A stretch of DNA of 6,469 nt, taken from SOIA01 sp050116035. Its GTDB lineage: Bacteria; Acidobacteriota; Aminicenantia; Aminicenantales; Aminicenantaceae. Location of the stretch: positions 1 through 6,469 of the forward strand of contig JASFPJ010000191.1 of assembly GCA_050116035.1 (NCBI GenBank). The letters run 5' to 3'. Position numbers and translations under genes: made by a program. Below the pieces are notes generated by a model. It did not search any database. It worked only from the letters and a program-made list of their open reading frames with translations, and was not told the DNA's origin. Below are positions 1 through 5,224 of the stretch, in pieces (the stretch's first letter is position 1; every line of letters starts with the position of its first letter).

Positions 1-133
1 ATAAGTGAGCATGAACACCGTTAAGCTTCTTCATCGCAATTTCAGCCGCATCTGTACCTGAGTCATTGTTTTTCAGGGTTATGGAGACTCGGCAGCGGGG
101 TTTATAGGTTCCACAGTTTCGTTTACAGTTCTC
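1..133 (-). other. Weak open reading frame running off the left edge
   Basis: On the minus strand one frame is open from just after a TGA (134-136) to the window edge, about 44 codons. It reads with plausible composition (it contains NCGTYKPRC and SGTDAAEIAMKKLNG). No ATG, GTG or ribosome binding site is seen near its beginning. The only in-frame ATG is at 34, without a Shine-Dalgarno sequence. It could be the 5' part of a gene continuing to the left, a gene remnant, or chance. I do not recognise the sequence. Confidence 0.15.
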
Positions 134-142
134 TCAAACGTC

Positions 143-1186
143 CTAATTGAAGTCCATTTCCAGGTTTAATAAATCATCTTGAGTGAATTCTTTCCCACAT
201 CCCCCACACTCAAAGCTTATATATTCCTTACCTTCTTTTAGAGTCTTTTTCTCTCTTGCTGTCCCCCGGCAATTCGGACATTCCATTTTCTTCCCGGTGA
301 GACCATAAGAATCGTCTGCCACGGGCACCCCTCTTTTCTCGATGGAAACACTGCATTCACGAAAATGAGGTCTATCCTTTCGGCTATAGGAGACTAAAGT
401 CTGAACCACATCCCAGCTCAATTTGCCTTGCTTCGCCATCTCTGTAATCTCCTCCAGCGCCGTCCTGTTGTCATAAGGAGTCGGCCGATGAGGTCTTGGC
501 GAAAGGAGGGCATCATAAATATCACACACACCAATGATCTCCACCATCCTATCATTCAATTGAATGCCCAGAGGGTATCCCGACCCATCTGCACGTTCAT
601 GGTGTTCTTTGGCCACCCACGGGGCAAATCTCCCATAATCTTTATGAAAATAACTGAGAAGCACAAAGCCAGCTAAAGCATGATGTTGCAGGATGATCTT
701 ATCAACCTTAGTGAGTGGCTCAGTCTTTTTCAGTATCTTCAGGGGAACGCATATTTTGCCATAATCATGAATGGTCCCAGCCATGATATTTCTGATCCAG
801 TCTTCGGTTTCTTCCAGCATGTCTCGAGCCATGAGTGTTGACAGGGCGAAGACGACCAGAGAGTGTCTGTAAGTATAAAAGTCATTCTCCTTAAAATAAT
901 CAAAAAACTTCAGAATGGGTTGAATGAAGTCAATCTTCCTCATTAGTTCCAATGCTTTCGCTCTACCAGGCTCTTTGAAGCTAATATTATATGGGGGCTT
1001 TTGGAGAAAGCGGATCAAATCTTGGAAAACTGTGCCATGGCTCAACAACGGAACCGATGAATAAGATGCGCCTTTATTTCTGGCAATCAATTCATCCAGT
1101 GATTCTCGCGTTATATTCTGGCCACCGGGGAGCAGCTTCTTGTTGTCTAATGTATAAACCGGGCAAATGAGTTTAGCTGTCTTCAT
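143..1186 (-). CDS. HD-GYP domain cyclic-di-GMP phosphodiesterase with C-terminal zinc ribbon
   Basis: The 347-aa protein belongs to the HD-GYP family, which hydrolyses cyclic-di-GMP in the cytoplasm and so influences motility, biofilm and related behaviour. Residues about 1-85 are an N-terminal region without a receiver or sensor domain that I can name. The HD-GYP domain spans about 90-270: RH at 107-108, HD in HDYGK at 140-144, HH at 168-169, HHERADGSGYP at 195-205, and D in CDIYDAL at 222. All hallmark metal ligands appear present, so it is probably active. A zinc ribbon follows, with CPNC at 303-306 and CGGC at 327-330. There is no membrane segment. A longer frame with a TTG start at 1210 exists. 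I chose the ATG at 1186 because the extra eight residues are charged and not family-like, although neither start has a strong ribosome binding site. Function is solid; the specific input signal is unknown. Confidence 0.88.
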   Translation of the reverse strand: MKTAKLICPVYTLDNKKLLPGGQNITRESLDELIARNKGASYSSVPLLSHGTVFQDLIRFLQKPPYNISFKEPGRAKALELMRKIDFIQPILKFFDYFKENDFYTYRHSLVVFALSTLMARDMLEETEDWIRNIMAGTIHDYGKICVPLKILKKTEPLTKVDKIILQHHALAGFVLLSYFHKDYGRFAPWVAKEHHERADGSGYPLGIQLNDRMVEIIGVCDIYDALLSPRPHRPTPYDNRTALEEITEMAKQGKLSWDVVQTLVSYSRKDRPHFRECSVSIEKRGVPVADDSYGLTGKKMECPNCRGTAREKKTLKEGKEYISFECGGCGKEFTQDDLLNLEMDFN

Positions 1187-1440
1187 AAATCTATCTCTTT
1201 CACGTCCCAATCATGACAAGATGCGAATGCCAAAAATTGAACTGTACCGACATCCCACTTCGAGGCAACCAACCAAACCTTTCGATTTCTAAGTAATATT
1301 TACACTATTATGCAAGAAATTTCAAGGGCTGTTCGAACTCTAATTACTTTTTCCTGCTCTCCCCCCTCATACTGATTGGCTTAATCGCTCATGCGGATTG
1401 GTCCAATAGACATTTTCCTTTCATACTCAACATTTCCAGA
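1187..1440. other. Intergenic region between HD-GYP gene and 69-aa gene
   Basis: These 254 bases contain no convincing gene. Besides the weak promoter at 1297-1325 there is a small dyad ATTGGtCCAAT near 1404. On the minus strand a 10-codon ORF sits behind AAAGGAAA, reading MSIGPIRMSD and covering roughly 1387-1419. I regard this tiny ORF as chance. No terminator with a T-run is seen after the 69-aa gene, so read-through into the HD-GYP gene is possible. Confidence 0.4.
1297..1325 (-). promoter_or_regulatory. Possible sigma70 promoter for the HD-GYP gene
   Basis: On the minus strand TTGAAA (1320-1325) is followed after 17 bases by TAAATA (1297-1302). The -35 box matches 5 of 6 consensus positions but the -10 box only 3 of 6. 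It would give a 5' leader of about 100 bases before the ATG at 1186. It is weak and could be chance in AT-rich sequence. Confidence 0.25.
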
Positions 1441-1650
1441 TCAATCCTTATACTTACTTATCTTTTTTGCGAGCTCTCTTAAAGCTTTCTCTTCCTCTTG
1501 AATCTCAAACATCTTCAACGAAATCAATCTCTGCGCCACTTTGACCACTGATTTGGCTTGTTCAACATTAGACTTGCCCTTTTCTAATAATGTAATCTCT
1601 TCTTCTATTGTTTGGATGAGATTAGTGTTGACAAATGGGTGCCTTTTCAT
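1441..1650 (-). CDS. Small helical, probably coiled-coil protein of unknown function (69 aa)
   Basis: I do not recognise this gene. The 69-aa product is highly charged and almost certainly helical: residues about 9-65 carry heptad-like hydrophobic spacing in segments such as IEEEITLLEKGKSN and EIQEEEKALRELAKKI. There is no signal peptide, membrane segment or cysteine. The start is supported by GGGAG five bases before the ATG at 1650. An upstream 12-codon ORF ends in the overlapping ATGA, which suggests translational coupling. It lies on the same strand as the genes on either side, but gaps of 254 bases (to the HD-GYP gene) and 144 bases (to the 116-aa gene) make a tight operon uncertain. It could be a small adaptor or regulatory partner; that is speculation. 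Confidence 0.65.
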   Translation of the reverse strand: MKRHPFVNTNLIQTIEEEITLLEKGKSNVEQAKSVVKVAQRLISLKMFEIQEEEKALRELAKKISKYKD

Positions 1651-1685
1651 GGTTTTTCTCCCGCTGAAGATTCTATTTTAATCAT
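1647..1685 (-). CDS. Possible 12-aa leader peptide overlapping the 69-aa gene
   Basis: On the minus strand GGAGG lies five bases upstream of an ATG at 1685 that opens a 12-codon ORF reading MIKIESSAGEKP. Its TGA shares bases with the ATG of the 69-aa gene (ATGA at 1647-1650). The ribosome binding site is actually stronger than that of the gene behind it. This is typical of translational coupling. Alternatives are that it is chance, or that the two frames were once one gene now separated by a frameshift. Confidence 0.35.
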   Translation of the reverse strand: MIKIESSAGEKP

Positions 1686-1722
1686 TATTGCCTCCATGCT
1701 AAAAAGCTCATTCGCCTCTTGT

Positions 1723-1731
1723 ATCATACCA
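1723..1731 (-). promoter_or_regulatory. Possible extended -10 promoter for the 69-aa gene
   Basis: The minus strand reads TGGTATGAT: an extended -10 TG motif, one spacer base and TATGAT (5 of 6 to consensus). No good -35 box lies 17 bases upstream, as is usual for extended -10 promoters. Transcription would start near 1716, about 30 bases before the leader ORF at 1685. Confidence 0.4.
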
Positions 1732-1794
1732 ATTATTAAGGTCGGGTGCACACATTGAATTACACAGCTTCTTCGACTCGAAATGCCTCTCTAA

Positions 1795-2145
1795 TTACTC
1801 CTGCTGGATGTCCTCCCAAAATTCATCATAGTTTTGGTAATTTTTGATTTCCTTTTGCTTGAATCGAATAGAGACTTTGCCCAATACATCTTTATCTTTG
1901 AGCAAGTTTTGTGGAGCCGTGATTGTTGAGGAGGAGTGTCTGATTGAATATTTCAGAAGAAAGCAATCGCTCTTGTAGCCGCCTATAACATACATATCAT
2001 CCTCGCGTGTCTGGATTTCCATATACACCTGAAAATCATGCGCTTCACTCCCTTTATATTCATCCAAAACGCGAAACCGTTTCCATGTATTCATGATTAT
2101 GGTATCTGGATTGTATTTCTCTTCTATTTTTTGAGCTTTTTTCAT
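1795..2145 (-). CDS. Hypothetical soluble protein (116 aa)
   Basis: I do not recognise this gene. The 116-aa product has no signal peptide and no membrane segment. The first 20 residues are charged and helical. The middle (about 22-95) alternates hydrophobic and polar residues as in a beta-rich fold (for example FQVYMEIQTREDDMYVIGGY and CFLLKYSIRH). The end is acidic with aromatic residues (YDEFWEDIQQE). There is a single cysteine. The start is supported by AAGGA seven bases upstream of the ATG at 2145. It lies 71 bases downstream of the 56-aa membrane protein gene on the same strand, so the two may be co-transcribed from the promoter at 2569-2597. It is real on length, ribosome binding site and composition; its role is unknown. 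Confidence 0.65.
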   Translation of the reverse strand: MKKAQKIEEKYNPDTIIMNTWKRFRVLDEYKGSEAHDFQVYMEIQTREDDMYVIGGYKSDCFLLKYSIRHSSSTITAPQNLLKDKDVLGKVSIRFKQKEIKNYQNYDEFWEDIQQE

Positions 2146-2216
2146 GTTTAATTCCTTTATTTATTTCGGTCTAGAATCGCCTTCCCGTTTATTCAAAATT
2201 CCTATTCCATTTCTAA

Positions 2217-2387
2217 TCAGAACAGCATAAAAGGAAGAATCAGTCCCAGCAGTAAAAATATAATTCCAATCAAATAAAAAACTGGCTTCAAAAAATCGTT
2301 TAGCTGTTTAATTTTCATTCCTATTCCGATAAAGATTATTCCAATGATTATGAGGATGATATGAGCGACTATTTGATTGAGACTCAT
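2217..2387 (-). CDS. Small membrane protein with two transmembrane helices (56 aa)
   Basis: This short gene encodes 56 residues with a clear two-helix plan. Residues about 6-23 are hydrophobic (IVAHIILIIIGIIFIGIG). A basic loop follows (MKIKQLNDFLKP, about 24-35), then a second hydrophobic stretch (VFYLIGIIFLLLGLILPFML, about 36-55). The loop is positively charged, so by the positive-inside rule both ends probably face outward. A modest ribosome binding site, AGAGAAG, precedes the ATG at 2387. The gene follows the broken TPR tail by 13 bases and precedes the 116-aa gene by 71 bases on the same strand. No family is recognised. The two balanced hydrophobic segments with a clean stop argue that it is a genuine gene rather than noise. 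Confidence 0.6.
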   Translation of the reverse strand: MSLNQIVAHIILIIIGIIFIGIGMKIKQLNDFLKPVFYLIGIIFLLLGLILPFMLF

Positions 2388-2400
2388 CAGACTTCTCTAT

Positions 2401-2535
2401 TCAATCCCTTTGTCTTAATTCAGCCAGCCTCTTCTTTGCCTCCTGAATTTCAGGAATATCAGGGTCAGCCTCCTTCTAGAAGTCGAGGAATTTCCTACAA
2501 TGCTCTGAAGACCTTGCCAACACGTCCTTCTCCAA
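2401..2535 (-). pseudogene. Remnant of a TPR protein C-terminus, interrupted by an amber codon
   Basis: Read on the minus strand, the last 24 codons before the TGA at 2401-2403 encode KEADPDIPEIQEAKKRLAEL plus RQRD. Upstream in the same frame lies SSEHCRKFLDF, and between them is a TAG at 2476-2478. The pattern EHYRKFLDxWKxADPDIPExxEAxxRLAxL is a very common C-terminal tail of bacterial tetratricopeptide-repeat proteins, including TPR domains attached to kinases and cyclases. The TAG stands exactly where the conserved tryptophan (TGG) belongs. Upstream of about 2535 the similarity fades and no long frame is present, so the rest of the gene is gone. I see this as a dead fragment. The family name is from memory of the motif, not from a search. 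Confidence 0.65.
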
Positions 2536-2568
2536 ACTCTTCGTTGTTCCCTCGGCATGTTTGGCAAT

Positions 2569-2597
2569 AGGATAATAATTTATGGGGGGAGTGTCAA
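2569..2597 (-). promoter_or_regulatory. Sigma70-like promoter upstream of the 56-aa and 116-aa genes
   Basis: On the minus strand a perfect TTGACA (2592-2597) is followed by exactly 17 bases and TATCCT (2569-2574, 4 of 6). The predicted start near 2562 gives a leader of about 175 bases, made of TPR-remnant sequence, before the membrane protein gene at 2387. The first T of the -35 box touches the target duplication of the insertion sequence, so the element inserted immediately upstream of this promoter. Its activity is inferred only from the boxes. Confidence 0.45.
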
Positions 2598-2612
2598 TAT
2601 GGCTCTGAATGG
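2597..2612. repeat. Target site duplication, left copy
   Basis: ATATGGCTCTGAATGG is found here and again at 4048-4063, directly flanking the inverted repeats of the insertion sequence. If the element ends in TGT...ACA, the duplication is 15 bp (2598-2612) and the leading A is shared by chance. Confidence 0.8.
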
Positions 2613-2667
2613 TGTCAACGCAAAGCAAAAACTTCCGGTTTTGTGCAAAGCAAAAATTTCCGGTTTT
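2613..2667. repeat. Terminal inverted repeat (3' of transposase) with two tandem 23-bp units
   Basis: Two copies of a 23-bp unit lie in tandem with a 25-bp period, at 2620-2642 and 2645-2667. They differ at one base (C or T before TTCCGGTTTT). The unit starts GCAAAGCAAAAA and ends TTCCGGTTTT. The inner copy is identical to the inner copy at the opposite end (3995-4017, inverted). Such doubled sites are probably transposase binding sites. Confidence 0.8.
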
Positions 2668-3943
2668 AGCATTTGTCAGGCAAGTCTCTAAAAGGTTTAT
2701 GCCAAGGGTGATCGGGTGAGGGTCGATACTTACTTTTCTTTCTTGGTCTGTGCACAGCCAGTTTTACCTCCTCTTGTTTCTTTGGTTTGACTTCAAAGAC
2801 TTCATGGCAGTCTAGCGAGCGCCCTTTGTACTTGAAGGTTATCTTTCCAGTGAACTGTTCTTGGACTTCGACTTTTCGTCTTCGCAGAACTAGCGATGGG
2901 GCATCCAGTATAAACAGCCGTTTCTTCCACTGGATGATATAACCATCGTTAATGGTGCGGATCCCCTTAATACAGAAGATATCTCGCAAGTTCACATCCT
3001 CAGGTAAAGGCCGGTGCAGATCTCCTTCTCTCTTAGGCGCTCTGGAGAACCGCTTGTTATAGTCCTCAAGATAACTTTCCAGAAACACATTGGCCTCTTC
3101 TATACTCGAGATCTTTGCCAAACGCATCTCTTTTATCAACCGGTCCTGGAGTGTTCCAAAAAGACGTTCCACTCTGCCTTTGCCCTGAGGCGAATCCGCG
3201 TGGATCATCTCTATTTTAAGCTCCCCCACAGCTCGCTTAAACTGAGTCTCCGCTTGTCTGCCACGTAACTCCTCCTCCACATACGGCTGCCTGATCGTCT
3301 TGTAGGTGGAGTGTTTGTCCAAGTACAGGCTCTGAGGCAGCCCATAACGGAGGATATATCGCTCCATCGAGTCCATAGCTGGATACACTCCCTCGTGGTC
3401 GTAAAATCGCCCATACGTCCGATTGGTCGCATCATCGATGTATCCCATAAACACCATCTTCGGCCCCCGTTCTTCCAGCCACTCATGATGAGAGCCGTCC
3501 AGCTGCACCATCTCCCCTGTATACTCTCTCCGCTCTCTCCACTTGTACACAGGCCCATCCCTCCGCTTCCTCACCTTCCACAGGCCCTGCCTAATCATGA
3601 TCTGACGAACCTTCTCATGACTGATTTTTATCCCCTCATGCTTCAATAACTGCTCCGAGGCTAATGTCGGCCCAAAATCCGCATACTTCTCCTCTATTAT
3701 CGATCCGATCTTCTCCTCAAGCTCCTTTGGGGTCTTATTCGCCGCCTCACGCCCGCGATTCCCATGCGCTATCCCCTTATCACCATCTGCTTTGATCTTC
3801 CCGATTATGTTCCGAACTTGACGATCCGTTAGACCAAGTAACACTGCCCCATCCATCTGACGGATCTCTTTCGACATCACCTTGTGGATGATCCTTAACC
3901 GTTCAAGCTCTTTAATACTCAATGCGATAACTTCCTTCGACAT
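2666..3943 (-). CDS. IS transposase, DDE family with integrase core (ISNCY/IS1202-like)
   Basis: The 425-aa protein catalyses transposition of the surrounding element. Residues about 10-55 form a helix-turn-helix (KVMSKEIRQMDGAVLLGLTD, RQVRNIIGK). A second winged-helix segment lies at about 75-125, with DFGPTLASEQL typical of this group. The rve-type catalytic core follows, with the DDE triad probably D149 (VQLDGSHHEW), D209 (YLDKHSTY) and E259 (GKGRVERLFGT). The C-terminus is basic (HRPRKKSKYRP). Length and all three acidic residues indicate an intact enzyme. A frame with an ATG at 3961 is longer, but AAGGAG sits six to nine bases before the ATG at 3943 and nothing suitable precedes the earlier one, so I use 3943. 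The stop lies within the terminal repeat. Family placement within DDE elements is less sure than the transposase call. Confidence 0.9.
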   Translation of the reverse strand: MSKEVIALSIKELERLRIIHKVMSKEIRQMDGAVLLGLTDRQVRNIIGKIKADGDKGIAHGNRGREAANKTPKELEEKIGSIIEEKYADFGPTLASEQLLKHEGIKISHEKVRQIMIRQGLWKVRKRRDGPVYKWRERREYTGEMVQLDGSHHEWLEERGPKMVFMGYIDDATNRTYGRFYDHEGVYPAMDSMERYILRYGLPQSLYLDKHSTYKTIRQPYVEEELRGRQAETQFKRAVGELKIEMIHADSPQGKGRVERLFGTLQDRLIKEMRLAKISSIEEANVFLESYLEDYNKRFSRAPKREGDLHRPLPEDVNLRDIFCIKGIRTINDGYIIQWKKRLFILDAPSLVLRRRKVEVQEQFTGKITFKYKGRSLDCHEVFEVKPKKQEEVKLAVHRPRKKSKYRPSPDHPWHKPFRDLPDKC

Positions 3944-3994
3944 CCTTTGCTCTCCTTGCATTAATATGCAAAGAGAACTTTAATCGATTTTGGC

Positions 3995-4048
3995 AAAACC
4001 GGAAATTTTTGCTTTGCACAAACAGGAAATTATCGCATTGCTGCAACA
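3995..4048. repeat. Terminal inverted repeat (5' of transposase) with two tandem units
   Basis: On the minus strand the inner unit (3995-4017) is identical over 23 bp to the inner unit of the other end. The outer unit (4020-4041) is a diverged copy, beginning GCAATGCGATAA and ending TTCCTGTTT, with a period of 24. The end TGTTGCAG matches TGTCAACG of the other end in frame with these units. The transposase start lies 52 bases inside the inner unit. Confidence 0.8.
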
Positions 4049-4063
4049 TATGGCTCTGAATGG
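4048..4063. repeat. Target site duplication, right copy
   Basis: This is an exact copy of 2597-2612. Its last part, GCTCTGAATG (4053-4062), is itself repeated 13 bases on (4066-4075). The insertion site was therefore a short tandem repeat. Confidence 0.8.
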
Positions 4064-4316
4064 CCGCTCTGAATGAGGGGGAATGAGTATCGTAAATTAG
4101 AGAAGAGCTTGCTTCACAATGATTGGCGCATAAGGGGATTGAAACGCTGGACTCCCAGAGGTTCGCATGTATGGCTTCCTTTTGGCACGAGTAAATACTT
4201 TTTTCTAAAAACGATCCCTTGTTGAAATAGTAATCCCATATTATTGTAAATATCTTGACGGGACGGCAGACTTTTCTTATCTTATAAAATGCCGGTTCTA
4301 ATTTTTTGGGGGGAAT
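4064..4316. other. Intergenic region between the insertion sequence and the 74-aa gene
   Basis: No convincing gene is seen in these 253 bases. They include the second GCTCTGAATG copy at 4066-4075, and the promoter at 4255-4283. A frame on the minus strand that spans into the insertion sequence lacks coding features, overlaps the promoter and is rejected. Confidence 0.5.
4255..4283 (+). promoter_or_regulatory. Sigma70-like promoter for the 74-aa gene
   Basis: TTGACG (4255-4260, 5 of 6) and TATCTT (4278-4283, 4 of 6) are separated by 17 bases. Transcription would begin near 4290, giving a leader of about 27 bases before the ATG at 4317. Position and spacing both fit. Confidence 0.5.
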
Positions 4317-4541
4317 ATGGAAGACAATAGAATAATCCAAGAGGCCATCAAGATAAGGGGAGAGATATATGACATTATCCAGGCATTAGTGGCAGAGCAT
4401 GGGCTCGGAATGGTTCTTTCTGTATTAGAGGATGTCTGTTTTATCCAAGCCACTTCACTGAAGATTCATGACAAAGAAACCAAAAAAGCTGAATTATGGG
4501 ATAATATTGGCAAACAAATTGCTAAAATTAAATTTATATGA
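4317..4541 (+). CDS. Hypothetical small helical protein (74 aa)
   Basis: I do not recognise this gene. The 74-aa product looks all-helical. Residues about 5-24 (RIIQEAIKIRGEIYDIIQAL) and 25-43 (containing EHGLGMVLSVLEDVC) are amphipathic. A lysine-rich tail with KETKKAELWDNIGKQIAKIK follows. There is no signal peptide or clear membrane span; one cysteine is present. It is preceded by a purine-rich GGGGGGAA immediately upstream of the ATG at 4317 and by a properly spaced promoter. It is transcribed away from the insertion sequence as a single gene; the next gene starts 299 bases later behind its own promoter. The start, promoter and composition support a true gene; function is unknown. Confidence 0.6.
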   Translation: MEDNRIIQEAIKIRGEIYDIIQALVAEHGLGMVLSVLEDVCFIQATSLKIHDKETKKAELWDNIGKQIAKIKFI

Positions 4542-4763
4542 GTGCTGATATCCCAACTGGCCAATGACTTAATCTAACTCACCAGACCAAAATCACAAAC
4601 AGGCTTTAAATTATTGATTCAGATGTAATACCAGGCGATCCCCCCCTACTACACTCAAAAGGGGGTCATCGGGTGATCAGGTTTTTCACTACTCAAGTGA
4701 CACATGTACAAAATTCAGGACATAAACCTAGCCAATGTATCCCTTAGCAGCCCAGGTCTTTAT
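4542..4763. other. Intergenic region upstream of the sigma54 promoter
   Basis: No gene is visible. Near 4639-4665 a C-run and a G-run could pair (CCCCC with GGGGG across a 14-base loop), but no T-run follows directly, so a terminator is doubtful. A dyad TCACTactcaAGTGA lies at 4686-4700, about 95-105 bases before the predicted sigma54 start. That is a suitable distance for an enhancer-type activator site. This role is speculative. Confidence 0.4.
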
Positions 4764-4780
4764 TTGGCATGGTTTTTGCA
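4764..4780 (+). promoter_or_regulatory. Sigma54 (RpoN) -24/-12 promoter for the lipoprotein gene
   Basis: TTGGCATGGTTTTTGCA matches the RpoN consensus (TTGGCACGnnnnTTGCA type). GG (4766-4767) and GC (4778-4779) are separated by exactly 10 bases, with a T-rich spacer and only a C-to-T change in the -24 box. Transcription would start near 4791, about 50 bases before the lipoprotein ATG. Sigma54 promoters need an AAA+ activator bound upstream; none is encoded in this window. Confidence 0.75.
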
Positions 4781-4840
4781 ATATAATTCATGGAAGGGTA
4801 AATAGATGATTTTGAAGTCTATTGAGGAGAGGTGGAATCG

Positions 4841-5224
4841 ATGAGAACAAAGACTTATGTCTTGGGATTAGCCTGTCTTCTACTGATTTCCTGTGGGAAT
4901 GAAGTTGGGGGTGGATTACCGACTAGTCCGGATGTTGGATCAAATCCGAACATTGTATTTTTCACGGCAAATCCTTCGGCGATCAATATAGGAACGAATT
5001 CTACGCTTTCCTGGAAAGTCACAGACTGCTCTAGCGTTGAGATCGACGAGGGGATCGGAAGGGTCAGCGCCATTGGATCGAGAGAGGTAAGCCCATTACA
5101 AACCACGACCTTTACGCTAACGGCAAAAAATACCTACTACTCCTCTGGAATCGCGGTGGCGGGCGAGTCCACCAAAAAATGCACCATCACGGTTGTGAAT
5201 GGGGTTGATATTGTTTTAAAATAA
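4841..5224 (+). CDS. Lipoprotein with one bacterial Ig-like domain (127 aa)
   Basis: The product starts with a type II signal peptide: basic MRTK, hydrophobic YVLGLACLLL, then the lipobox LISC, with C18 as the lipidated residue. A short linker (G/P/S-rich, about 19-35) leads to one Ig-like beta-sandwich at about 36-123. Its typical signature is ANPSAINIGTNSTLSWKVTD, then SREVSPLQTTTFTLTAKN, and a last strand CTITVV. C63 and C114 could form a disulfide. It is therefore membrane-anchored and exposed in the periplasm or at the cell surface. No catalytic site is visible; such domains serve adhesion or as structural spacers. A GTG start at 4832 is possible in frame. I prefer the ATG at 4841, because the purine stretch GAGAGGTGG lies five bases before it and the signal peptide is then standard. 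It stands alone behind the sigma54 promoter. Confidence 0.82.
   Translation: MRTKTYVLGLACLLLISCGNEVGGGLPTSPDVGSNPNIVFFTANPSAINIGTNSTLSWKVTDCSSVEIDEGIGRVSAIGSREVSPLQTTTFTLTAKNTYYSSGIAVAGESTKKCTITVVNGVDIVLK

Larger units (their letters stand above)
2613..4048 (-). mobile_element. Complete insertion sequence, ISNCY/IS1202-like, 1436 bp
   Basis: The element begins TGTCAACGCAAAGC and, read from the other end, TGTTGCAGCAATGC. It has terminal inverted repeats of about 55 bp and is flanked by a 15-16 bp direct repeat. It carries one transposase gene that fills it almost completely. The stop codon overlaps the inner end of one terminal repeat by two bases. No passenger gene is present. A long target duplication and a DDE transposase of about 425 aa with an N-terminal helix-turn-helix suit the group historically listed as ISNCY and now placed near IS1202. 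The intact frame and perfect target duplication point to recent insertion. The family assignment is from memory; IS481 is the main alternative but is usually shorter. Confidence 0.85.

Noticed and set aside
2361..2570. 69-codon plus-strand open frame
   Set aside because: It lies opposite the TPR remnant and the start of the 56-aa gene; proline- and serine-rich composition is typical of an antisense shadow.
4174..4192. TTGGCACGAGTAAATAC as a second sigma54 site
   Set aside because: The -24 box is perfect but there is no GC at the required -12 distance.
3912..4340. 142-codon minus-strand open frame over the insertion sequence end
   Set aside because: It crosses the IS boundary, overlaps the transposase start and the 74-aa gene promoter, and has no coherent protein features.
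4639..4665. C-run and G-run that could form a terminator hairpin after the 74-aa gene
   Set aside because: The stem is only about five pairs with a 14-base loop and no T-run directly after it.
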